From: Gymnorhina tibicen
Lineage: Eukaryota > Chordata > Aves > Passeriformes > Artamidae
DNA: 64,000 bases
Assembly (NCBI GenBank): GCA_013399875.1
Contig: VXAZ01009370.1
Coordinates: 2,572,073 to 2,636,072, forward strand
Reading direction: 5' to 3'
Shown here: positions 1 through 23,500 of the stretch, one piece after another
Position numbering within the stretch: the stretch's first letter is position 1
Layout of the letters: each line of letters starts with the position of its first letter
Made by a program: the position numbers and the translations under genes
Notes under the pieces: generated by a model
What the model was told of the DNA's origin: nothing
Database searches by the model: none
The model's input: only the letters and a program-made list of their open reading frames with translations

Positions 1-12277
<12,277 letters not shown>

Positions 12278-12910
12278 AGGTCACCCTCCCCCACCCCATC
12301 AACCCTGTGCTTTGCTCAAACAATGGAGCATTCACATGCCAATTTTTTCTGTTATAAATTAGTTCTCTTCCATCAATTCTTGAACCAATTGACAGTTTTA
12401 TGGTTTCATTTGTTTAAAGTATGATCCTTACCTTGCATTCTTCTAAGAGCAAACTCCTGAAAAGACACACCTATGTAAAGCCTTATTTTTAAAATCCTCT
12501 TCTTGCTCAATTAAGTGTTGCCAAACTATCTGCTGAACTAAGTCGCATTGTTGTGCTACAAACACTAAGCACTAAACTGTTTTTTAAAAGATTCTTCTTG
12601 AAAATGACTCTAATTTCTGGTAGGAAATGCAAAATCTCTTTCTAGTTTTTCACAGTAAGTAACAGTACCAGGGAATTAGCAGAACACTGCGTTCTAATGT
12701 GTTTTATTCTGAACTGTTTTCCCAGCGCAGCCGTTGCCTGGTGGTGCACCCAGCGCCCATCTCTGGCAATGGCTGGCACCCGAGTCACAGTGTGAATGCT
12801 TTATCATTGGTAAGGGCTTGGTTGCAATCTAGTTCTTGCTGCTGTGATTGAAAAAGTAACTATTCTTACTGAAGTGTATCTAGTCCTTTTGACAGCGTTG
12901 TATTGTGATG

Positions 12911-12916
12911 AATAAA
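12911..12916 (+). terminator. RAC1: RAC1 proximal poly(A) signal
   Basis: AATAAA lies 634 nt after the stop codon, in an AT-rich context. Use of this site would give the shorter transcript. Confidence 0.45.
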
Positions 12917-13690
12917 TGGAATATTGGGTTGGATCAAGAGATAGTGCCAGACAGTATTTTGACACTGTACAGCTGACTTACACTACACTGCCAGAGTAGC
13001 TCAGCAACCATTTTCCCAGAGGTGCAGTAGTGGAGAGAGGTTGGTGTTCATGGGTAAATTCCTTTGAATTTCAAGTAGGGCATTCATGTAGGTACAATTC
13101 TGAATCAGTCATTCCCACTTTTATGTAGTAAATGCTTTTCTTGTAGAATCTCTTCTTACTGAGCAATATAACTTGTATTTTAAAACCTTCTGATTGATAG
13201 AAGTTTGCTTTTTTTTTTCCTTTTTTTTTTTTTAGAGTAGAATGTTCAAGCATATCCTCCTTATTTTCCTGTTGTTTCTGACCCAGTAAGTTATGCTTTC
13301 TGAGGAGCTTTTAGTCTATTAACTAGGTGTAAAAATCATGTGAAGCAGCTTTACACATTTTAGTAATTTTTATATTTTAAACCTCTGTAACTGACAAGCC
13401 TTCTCAAATATCACTATTTGCAAGATCCCCCACTGTAACATGACTAATGCAGCCAAGTGTTCTTTCTGTCACTCCATGTGCAGCATCGATTGCGTAACGG
13501 TAACTTGGGTCTGTGAGGTTCTGTAATTAGTGCTAATGTTCTGTACCTTCCAAACGGGCAGGAATATGATGTTGAACTACACCCTTTCAACCACTAAAGC
13601 AAAATTTAAAAATAAAAGTTGCAAAATTGTGAAGTTTTTACATTGATCTTTTGCTAATGCAATTGGCAGTATGTTTTGCATGTATGACTT

Positions 13691-13696
13691 AATAAA
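13691..13696 (+). terminator. RAC1: RAC1 distal poly(A) signal
   Basis: AATAAA sits 80 nt after another AATAAA (13611-13616). Downstream sequence is GT-rich (GTGGTAATGTTTGAG), as expected near a cleavage site. This is the last RAC1 hexamer before the convergent DAGLB 3' end. Confidence 0.6.
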
Positions 13697-13715
13697 TCCT
13701 TGAATCACAAGCGTG

Positions 13716-14185
13716 GTAATGTTTGAGTTTCTGAGCACGTGTCTCATTCTTGTTCCATGGCAGCAGCACTGTGTGCATCTCCTCAGGGACAGTGTGCAAA
13801 CCCCAGGCTGGCAGTGGTGCTCTGAGAGCCCAAATTAACCACAGCCCTTGGCAACAGCTCTGCAGAGGCCTTGCCCTCTCAGTGCAGTTGTTACAGCTCC
13901 TTCGGTGGGTTAAAGCTGCTGCCAGCGGGGGGCAGGTTCTCTGTTCCACTCCCCTCTATGCCAACAGAAGTGCTTTTCCTCTGAACCTCTTACACTTTGT
14001 GCTTAAATGCCCCAGATTCCAGCCTTTTATGTAAAGCCCTGCTCTGCATGTTGGCTCCTCTCCTCCAGAGCAGCTGCACCCCAGGCTGGTGCCCTGGGAC
14101 CCTGCGGTCCCCGAGAGCAGCACGGTCCCTGCTGGTGCTGCCTGCCCTCGTTGCTCTGACCGCCAGCACAGGTCCCTATTAAAAC
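13716..14185. other. convergent RAC1/DAGLB intergenic gap
   Basis: About 470 bp separate the inferred RAC1 and DAGLB 3' ends. It becomes moderately GC-rich toward 14.1 kb. I see no gene or repeat in it. Confidence 0.55.
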
Positions 14186-15161
14186 ACAGAAGCCACGCTT
14201 TTATTGTGCATTTAATTTTGTCTCCATATTGAGTATCACAGCAAGAACATCCACACAGTTAATTCTCAACCACATCATATTTTACTTACATCATTTTTTT
14301 TAAATAAATGCTGCTGCGCCTTAAAAGAAAAAAAATTAAAATAGTTACACACTAGAAACAAGGAATCCACTTTTTAAGAATCTGTACACTGGTTACACAT
14401 TCTTGGCAGAATCAGAGTGGTGCTCAGTAGCTGGAGCTAGAGCTGCTGACCAACATGATCCCAGGGCCTGAACAATATTTTTTTTCTTCCCATTAAGTAG
14501 TTTTAGTTTAAAATCAATAAAAGCAGTGATGTTGATCAACAAATACAAAAGACAGGTAGATTAAAGAATATTGCACATGTATATCCAAGCAGCATTTAAC
14601 CACAACACCCCCAGCCCTCCCCCCGCCAACCCTGGGATCCCAGCACAATCTGTAAGAAAAAATAGTGCAATCACTGAGCTGTGCCTGATCCGGCCCGGCC
14701 GGGGCCGGGCTCACTCACCCCCGCAGCCCCGCCCTGCAGCCCCTCGGCTCCGCGCAGCTCCGCCCCGGCCCGGGCGCCCAGGAGGTGCCGTGGAAGCAGC
14801 GGTGGAGTTGCAGGGGGTGGGTGAGGTCCGGCAGGGCTCTGCTCTGACGCGCGGCCACGCCGTCCTCGCACACATTCACTTTGGTCAAGCGTTCGGCCGC
14901 GGCGCCAGCATACGCGGGCTGGGCTGGAGCTTCTCATCCTGAGCCGTTCTGGAAAAGCCCAGCCTTCAGCACAGAGACGGGATCTGTGCTTCCACCAGCA
15001 CAACATTCCCCGAGGTTGCTGCACAGGCAAGGGCATTAAGGCCCTTGTTCATTTTATGCAATGTGAGAGAAGTACTGAAATCCACTTAGGCATGAAAGTG
15101 GAATGTGTCCTGAATACCTGAAACCTGCAAAAAAGCCCCCCAGGTCGTCCTCGAGCTGTGG
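14185..15161 (-). other. DAGLB: DAGLB 3'UTR
   Basis: About 0.97 kb run from the stop to the poly(A) signal. It includes an unexpectedly GC- and CpG-rich patch at about 14690-14930 with a perfect GC hairpin at 14693-14710. The remainder is AT-rich. I find no conserved ORF in it. Confidence 0.7.
14200..14205 (-). terminator. DAGLB: DAGLB poly(A) signal
   Basis: AATAAA on the minus strand is followed by a GT-rich element (GTGGCTTCTGTGTTTT). It sits about 960 nt after the DAGLB stop. Confidence 0.65.
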
Positions 15162-15354
15162 TTATACTGCACTGGGGTTGTATTCTCGTGTTTGACAAGA
15201 CAGACACGATCCCTGTTCCTGAGACAAACTGTTCAGAGCTTTCAGCACAACATCTGGCATGTGGTCTGTGATCATCTTGGGACTTATTAAAATGCTGCTG
15301 AAGACGGTTTCGTTTGACCATCTTGCTGTGTATTTAATATCTGAAGAACACAAC
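15162..15354 (-). CDS. DAGLB: DAGLB exon 15, catalytic histidine and stop
   Basis: Phase selects the TTCCCTAG acceptor (upper edge 15354). A nearer downstream AG at about 15342 would put a stop in frame. The exon encodes [36 protein letters not shown] with catalytic His642, and a C-tail ending EYNPSAV. The stop is at 15162-15164. Confidence 0.94.
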
Positions 15355-17482
15355 CTAGGGAAAAAACACACCATAAATACAATGGCTGTGTCAGAACTGG
15401 AACAGGCAACCTGGAGACTCTGGACGTTGCTCAGGGAGGAGCTGGAACCTTCTCACAGCAGCAGGTGGGTCTGCCCTTCAGCAAACAGCTGGAATTGCTG
15501 CCATGAAGTGTCCCTGAGGGCAGAACTGCACCAAATTCCACTGTGCATTAACAGGGACAGAAGCCATCGAAGATCCAAATAATCCTGCTCCCCAAACCAC
15601 GGGATACAGCCTGGGCAAGGAGGGGGAGGGGGCTAAACACTGCACATTTGCATGGTTAATGAAATTTAGGGAATAAGTCACAGTGGTATCAATAGGAGAC
15701 TAGGCAGTATATTCAATGCTGCATGAAGGATGCACCATTCTGTAAAATTAAATCCCAAATACATGATGGGTGCTCTTGTGTGCTAGTCCAACTTAAAAAA
15801 CCCCCCACGCTTAATTGCTGTGCTGTGGAGTAAGACAGAAAAGAAATTAACTCAATGAAGTAGAAGAGCAGCCATCAAGAAAACCTGCCAGGTCAGAGGT
15901 GTTCAAGTATCTAACTTGTAAATCCAGCATTAAAACTGTTAGAAATTAAAGATGTGAAGCTTAAACAAAATACTGATCTACTGAATGGGAGGAAAAAAGT
16001 GAATTTCTTCTCCAACACTTTTCTTTCCTCTCTCTAAGAGACAATTTCTCTTTTCTTCTATAAGACGGTCTTGTGCAAGTTAAGAGATGCTCTTATTTCT
16101 CTTTCAGAACACAACAAGAGGATATCATGGCCTGCCTGGATTATGGGCTGTTTCAGGTTCCTTTGTCTAAAAAAACCCAACATCAACAAAAAAAACCACA
16201 CAAAAAAAACCCTGAACACGACACTGCCCCAACAATCCTCACTCTTCCAGCAGTTTCAGCTTTCTGGTGTCTGTCTCAGCTTCCTGCACCCACAGAAAAG
16301 CAGCAGATGACAGGAAAAACTACAGGCTCTGTGGGCACACACTGGGTACTGGGACAGCTGCAGCTCTCCAGCCTGGCCAGGTCAGTATTACAGGCACTAC
16401 TGCACCTCCTTCTCATCACCAACATTCACGTGACTGCTCAGTAAGGAGGTGTTTTGTTACCACTTCACCGCTACCAGGACACACTGCAGATCTGCAGTCT
16501 CAGGCAGAAACTGCAGCCTGGCAAAGCTGAACTTGCCAGTCTTAGTGTTTAAGGCCCTCACTTCAGCAGCTGCAATGAATGGGCAGGATAAGGCATAAAG
16601 AGGAACAAGGTCCAGGGCTTGCAGTGAAACCAAAAGAAGCCAGGAGGCACAGAATAGAAACTGCAAACTGGGCAAGGTGCAGTAACCGAAACTGGGTACT
16701 GGAGATGCAGGTAAGTCACAGAGCTGGCAACGTGTACTTTGAAAGGGAGAAGGAGCTGTAAGCAGACTTCAGGGAGACAGGAGAGTGGAATCCATTATTC
16801 CACTTACCTCCTAGAGCTGCATTCTTCAACAATGTGGATAATCTTCCCAGGCAGATAGAGACGAGGATACTGAGGGGGTGAATTCAAGTGCGATTCCTCC
16901 TCAAGGGCGTTGTACGAAGGCGAGCGATGAACCATTAAACTCTCCTCAGCCAGAAGGGGCTGGGTCAGGGCATCCTGGTTCCTTCCATCCAGCTCTGTTG
17001 GGAAGTCATCAGGATCCCCTCCAAACACCTCGTACCAACACCCTCGCAGCAGAATCTGGTACTGAAATCAGAGAGAACAGTCCAATTGAAGTTTGGCATC
17101 TCTTCAAGTAACTTACTCTGGCTGTGTGCTTGCACACACATCATCTGAAAATACAATTAAAAGATTACAAATTCATGCACATGCTCCCCAAACTTTGTTT
17201 GGTAACAATTCCACAATTTTAACCAGGAACTGCCTTTAGTTACCTTGGGTCTGTTGCAGTTTGCCACAATTCTCACTATTCTTCTCTTTAAATCCTCCAT
17301 GTTGGGCATACTTAACCTGTTTAAACACACAGAACAAAGTAAAGCAAAGCCTCCTATTGTCTGCTATCAAACACATCTCCAAACATCAATTTAAAAGTAT
17401 TTTCATCTCACCTTGCAACAAGGTCTTTTCCAACAATGACTGAAACAATGAAGTGCTTAGTGTAATCTGCAAGTGATTTGCT

Positions 17483-17516
<34 letters not shown>

Positions 17517-20500
17517 CACTTTAGATGCACTAAAGAGATAAGCACAGTTTAGTTTTAGGATGATCACTATCATTCAGTAAAAATACAAGCACGTGGCAGC
17601 AGCATTTGCAGTCAGTGCCTCCTTGCTGAAGGTGACAGAGCGACCTCAGTGCTGGCTCTAAGGGTGTGTGGGTGTCCAACAGGCCACGGCAGACAAGTCA
17701 GGTGAGCGGTTTTCTGGAACGTTTATTTTAAACTCTAATTACACTGCCCGACAGAATCCCCTGGATGTGTTTCATTCTGTAACGTTCCGCCCAGGACTCG
17801 ACTGTAATTCCAGATGGAGCACATTAATTCGAGTGGAGAACATACAAACTCTTCCCACAGTCAGGCCCACAGCTACAACCTAACACACCCGGCAGCTCCC
17901 TAAAGACTTTTACAGCTTAGACACAGAACCAAGCAGAAGCCAGGAGGCACAGAATAGAAACTGCAAGTTTCTCAGTCTCTCACCTTAAGAGCCCTCCTGG
18001 GGGAGAGAAGGCGTAACACCTCAGCGTGGGGAAGGAGTTCCTGAGCATGATGGCCAAGATAGATGCTGTCCCACCACCCAAACTGTGACCAACTATCACA
18101 AGTTTGTATTCCTACAGACAGAAAGACAAACTTAGATGGACACAGAAAAAGCTGTGGGTAATTTTTCTGAAAAACCAAATTATTTGGAAGGTAACTTACT
18201 GGGGCAATTGTGAAAGCCTGGTTTAAAATTCCATCATTTATTAGTTTCCGATAGATGTAATTTGCAGCCTGAGTTATTCCCTGCAAGAGAGCAGTTCAGG
18301 TTAGAAGGGTGTATCCAATCTGAGGTGTGACACGTGCATAGTTTAAATACAGCACCATCACAGAACAACTTTCTTTTTGCAAAGCTGCTCTTCTCTTTAC
18401 CATCCTCCTGACAGAGGTCTGGTTATAACCAAGAGGTCTGTTTGTATTGTACTCATGGGTTAAAAAGGTTTTGGGATATTTCATAAGGACATTAAGTCTG
18501 GCAAGAGGATTAAAAATTCTACCTTGCAGTGCCAGAGGCAGTATTTGATGCTCCAAACCCTGAAATAATTTGTGCAATCCATCTGACAAGGAGAACATTC
18601 TTCTGTTTAACTAAGGATCTCAGGTGTTTATAGCTTGCTACTGCTGAGCTGACCTACGAACAGCCCCAGGCTGCACACACCTTATGCACAAACCCATTCT
18701 CCAGAACCTCCTCCAGTGTCAGGTCTTCGCAGTCTGCTGACAGATCAGTGAGAATGTCCTGTGAACAAAGCCTTGGTCAGAGCTCCCTGCAGGGCTCTGT
18801 GCCTCATGGGTTGTGCTCTGCTGCTCACTCCTGTCACAGGGACATCACCAGCTGGCTGCCAGCTGTGTGAGCACAGCACAACACATCCCACCACACACCA
18901 CCACCCCAGCAAACACAGCAACCACGGCTCCAAGTCTGTTTCCAACTGCAGCTCCAACTATTTCCAACTGCAGACACCCCATGATGGATGCACCTCCACT
19001 CACGGTGACTGGGAATTACCACTGCCTGTCCTCCACTCTCTCTTCCAGTAGCACAGGGAATATTACCCATGCAAAGGGCAGGGGGGCTTACAACTTAAAC
19101 CTGCAAGACTCGTACCTGTGAGCGAGTTATTTTTACAAGTGCCAGAGTAACACAATTTCCTCTAGGTACTGGGAGTTCACTCATTTCTATAAAGCTAATT
19201 ATTGATATCAGATGGATGATACCTCAAAAGACAAGGTTCCTCTCACTGCAACCACAATAGCTTCTTTTTTGTGATCCAAAGCAACAAAAAATGGAATCTC
19301 ATAGATCTGGAGGAGAAAAATGTAACCAGTAAAGACACCAACTTTTTGTAAGGGCAAGCACTTGTTCTCACCTTCTGAAAGCTGTTATTGAGCTCCATAT
19401 TGTACTATGGAAAGAAGCTGAATTGGTCTCTTATCTATCTTACTAGTCTAAGTGCCTTTTTTCAACACTGAGACAGATTTATGTCAACAGTTTGTGGCTG
19501 TTCCATTAGATTAGAAAAGAAATCCAAACTGAGTGTTTTCATTTGGCTTTGCATCCTGCACTTCATAAATGCTGAAGGCAAACTAGACCCTTCACCCCTT
19601 GCTTTCCCTGAATTCATCACTACAGCTTGCTGAATGCCTGTCCAGATTGTTTACCTTGTTATGAAAACTGATATGAATGAAGTCTCTGTACTGCAGTCCT
19701 GTTATTTTTAGGATGGATCCAAAGTGAAAGTTATGACGATCACTGCCCGTTAGATCAGAATCTGTTGGTCTATTTCTGCAACTAACAAACACAGAAGAGA
19801 AAAACTTTCATGTTCCAATTTTTTAGGTTTCCTTTCAAGGAATCAAGCTCAGTTAAATTCGCAGAAGGCCTTCTGCCAGGAATCAAAAGTGCTTCCTTTT
19901 TGCAATAGCACCACTAGTCTGATACAAGGTGTTACCTCTGCCTTGATACAGCAAACTGCAGTAAGAAACAATTCTTAAGATTAAAAGCCACTGAGAGAAA
20001 ATACAAACAAGGAAAAAGGAAATTCAAACAAAAATCTGCACAGCAATCTTACCTCATGTTTTATCCAAGTATTATGTGATAATTTTTTTCTCCAAGTGAT
20101 TTATATTTCAGTAGATTATATTGATATTTCATGTTAGTAATTACAAAAATCATTCTTACAGTCACAAATATCAGTGGTCACATACAGCAATCCTACACAG
20201 CAATATGCAAAATGACATACTGGCCATAAACATTTTTGAGTAAAGGGGTCAAAAGGAACAAAAAAGGAGGCTGGAGGGACAGGGAACTTTGGCTAATTCC
20301 TTAAGACAGGCAAAACTGCTGAGAGACTTTTATTTCTATATGTACATCTGCGCCCAAAAGGCACCTCAAAAAGGCCTCATTCTAAACGTTTCATTTAATT
20401 CAAATTCCTCCTTTGTCATTTTGCTAAATGAATTTTTTTAATCTCAATCACAAACTTTTCTCATAAAAAAAAAAAACAACCAATCTTTGAGGGTGGTTAG

Positions 20501-23500
20501 AGGTTTGAGGGTGGCAAGACACTGGAATTTTCTCTGAATCTGTTAAAGATAATTCTACCAGTCAAGCTCACGTACTCCCAAGAGTGATACAGTTTAATGC
20601 AACAAAAATACTGCTATTGCAACTATTTTATTTCTGCTGAGACTAGTTAAATAGAAGGCAGCTGTGTGTTTTTAAGCTCTTGGGTCAAACCTACCAGTCA
20701 CCATTGAGCTTACAGAGTGCAGTATATGGGTTGGTGTATACATAGTAGGGCCAGCCATAGGCAGCTGCAGCAAACAGCATGTAGTGAGCAGCATTCTCCA
20801 GCTCAACATCCAAATCATCCGTCTGGAAGCACACAGGGAAGAAAAGGAAGCAGAGAGAGGGAGGAAGGCGTGTTAGGCAGCCTCAGAATAAAACTGAACA
20901 CAGGCTACTGAAAATCAAGGCATGATGAAATACACACTACCCAAAAGGAAAACCTCAAGGTCTAAGAGGAACTAAAAATAGCCACTTGTATTTCAGGAAA
21001 AAGTCTGCGTTTATTTACGTAACTACACAGCTCAAGGATCTTGTAAAGCTCTCACTGAATCAGTTTCTTCCAATACTGATACAGTGATAAGCTCAATGCT
21101 GAAAACAATTCACTCCAAATATGTTACCTAAGGATGTCCAAGGGAAGGCTAAAGAGTCTGCAGCAGATCTCTCTGGTACAGACTTTTAAAGCACGACCCC
21201 ATCACACTGGCGGGATTCAAAAGGAAGCTGACAGAGAAGCATGGGTTGAAGTGAAACTACATACATCTATGAAACACGGGCCAGAAGGAGGGGGAAACAT
21301 TTACAAAGGCACTTTCCCACTGACAACTAGCAAAACATCAGCTAGCAAACTAACCCACCACCTGCAAACATTTAAAAGATGCTACTTTTGCTTCTTACCT
21401 TGTCTGGGCATTTGGAGGAGACAAACAGCCCACAATACGTACTAGAAGACTACCTTCTCAGTTCTGTGCAAACAGCACCAAATATTATATTCTCCTTCTG
21501 TTCCCTTTCTCTCCCAACTATTCAACAATGATCAAATGGTTCCTTTTTTGCACTCAATTCCCCATTCAGATATAAGTTCTACTCATGCAAAGGCAGAAAA
21601 ATGTTTGGACCATAAACTCATCAAGTTGTTTTCACTGCATTTATTAATAACTTACATTGTTATGAATTTTTATTGCAGTGTTTAATTTAGTTAAAAGAAT
21701 AAACAAAACCAAAAAAGCCCTCTACAGAAAGAAGTGCATTTCAATTTGCTCTGGCACCATTTCCTAGAATAATTACACCAGAAGCTGCACCAACCCTGCC
21801 TTACCACGAGAGACGATGGAGAATGACACAGGACTTCTTCAGGCTCCTTGGGGCAATTTTCCATCTTATCTTGCTCTTGATGGAGCAGAATCAAACCAGC
21901 TGCTATATCACTCGGCACCAGATCCGTGTCCTGTACAAAGACATGGAAGACTGTGTAAAACCATCCCAGGCCTCAGCGCTGCAGAACTCTCTCCAACTCA
22001 AGCGAGGCTCTCCCTCTTACGGAGAAGTAGTTGCGGAAGAGCTCGGCGATGCTGGTGAAGGCCACCCGGTGGTCATCGTCCTGCACGATGCAGCAGCACA
22101 GCAGCCGGATCCTCTTCTCCCACACCCTGGTGGCAGAGCTCTTCACGTTGTACAGCAGCTGCCCCGACTGGCTGCTCTCCAGGTTGCGGCTCACACCGTC
22201 GGGCAGGTAGAACGTCTTCTTCCCCCCGAGGGGGTCAAAGACAATGACAACTCCGATGATGGTAAAGACGATGATAATCCAGCTGCCAGACAGGAGGGAG
22301 TGGGTAAGTGATCTGTGAAACCAGACACTTCTGGCAAAGTGTGCAAGAAATCCCAACTACGCATCTCGACAGACCGAAAACGAAGCTGGGTATGGAATTC
22401 TGTAAGGAGACCTCTGCTGCTGTCCTGAGGGTGCAGCTCCTGGGACTGGACTTGCAATACTCTGGGCACCGGAACAAGGCTGTCAGCTCAGTTCACACAG
22501 GGCACCAAACCCGGAATCCCAGCCCTGTGCTTTGGAAGCAGCAGCCCAGAGGTGTGACAGCTCCATTTTCCGCTACCAGCTAAGTGACCAGGTTACTACC
22601 CCCTTCACATTTATCCAGTTTTCTACACTCCCATTGTCCCTCTTACCCTTTCTGACCTTCACCTCCTTTCCTTCACTGCAGGACATGCTCTCTCTCCCAA
22701 AGCAAGCAGCTTTTTTCAGGGAGGATACCGACTCATTTTCCTTTTCACATACACTATCAAGACTGGATTTGTGGGGAGGCAATACCTTTACCTTGCAATA
22801 ACTGTCCCAATGACGCCATTTATCACAGTCTTCTCACACTGCACACTGTTGTCTGACACCCACACAGCTCCAACAACAGCCCAGATGAATTCAGGGAAAT
22901 AGAGAAGCAGGCGAGTATAAAGTATTTTGGGAAGTGATTTTCTTGGGCCTGGATTAGAAATTGTTCCTGAAATTAGAGAGATAATTTAAAACAAGAACTG
23001 TTCACGAATGCACCTCAAGTACATAAAATCCCATCTGGAAATATGAACTTTCTGGGCTTTATAGAATGTAGAAACAACTGAAACTAGCAAGTTCTTCCAT
23101 ACTAATGGAAAGCTATCACTGAAGCTAAGAAAAACTACAATGGGTTTATAGCTGTGATTCTTAGAATTTACTCTACTAAAACCCAAAACAACTCTAGTCA
23201 GAGACAATTCTGCACTGAACTTGAGGCAGCAGTGCTATGCCCAGCATAAGCCAAGGATGCATCCAGGAGCAATGGCTCACCTACAGTTCCTCATGACACT
23301 TGGGGCCTTTTATTATTCTATTTAGCTTTTAGTTGGTTGAATATTTAATTTTCAGATGCTATTTTGCTGGGCTACGATGAAGTTTTGATAATGGAGTTAC
23401 TAAATAATAATAGGAGAACAAAAGTAGGACATTACCAGGACAAATACTTCTCAGGGTATTTTCTGTTTTGTTAATTTACTAACAACCTCTTTGTTTTAGC

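Larger units (their letters stand above)
12278..13715 (+). other. RAC1: RAC1 3'UTR
   Basis: About 1.4 kb of AT-rich sequence follows the RAC1 stop with no further coding potential. It contains three AATAAA hexamers (12911, 13611 and 13691), so a short (about 0.65 kb) and a long (about 1.4 kb) 3'UTR are both possible. Mammalian RAC1 also has two main mRNA sizes. The end is inferred from the last hexamer. Confidence 0.7.

Noticed and set aside
14671..15036. 121-codon minus-strand open frame in the GC patch
   Set aside because: It lies within the DAGLB 3'UTR, is low-complexity Arg/Gly/Pro-rich and resembles no known protein.
15162..15342. DAGLB exon 15 starting at the nearer AG (TGTTCTTCAG)
   Set aside because: The phase left by exon 14 would give an immediate stop. 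The acceptor at 15354/15355 keeps the frame and gives a 674-residue protein.
21823..22311. 162-codon plus-strand open frame
   Set aside because: It is the antisense shadow of DAGLB exons 4 and 5.
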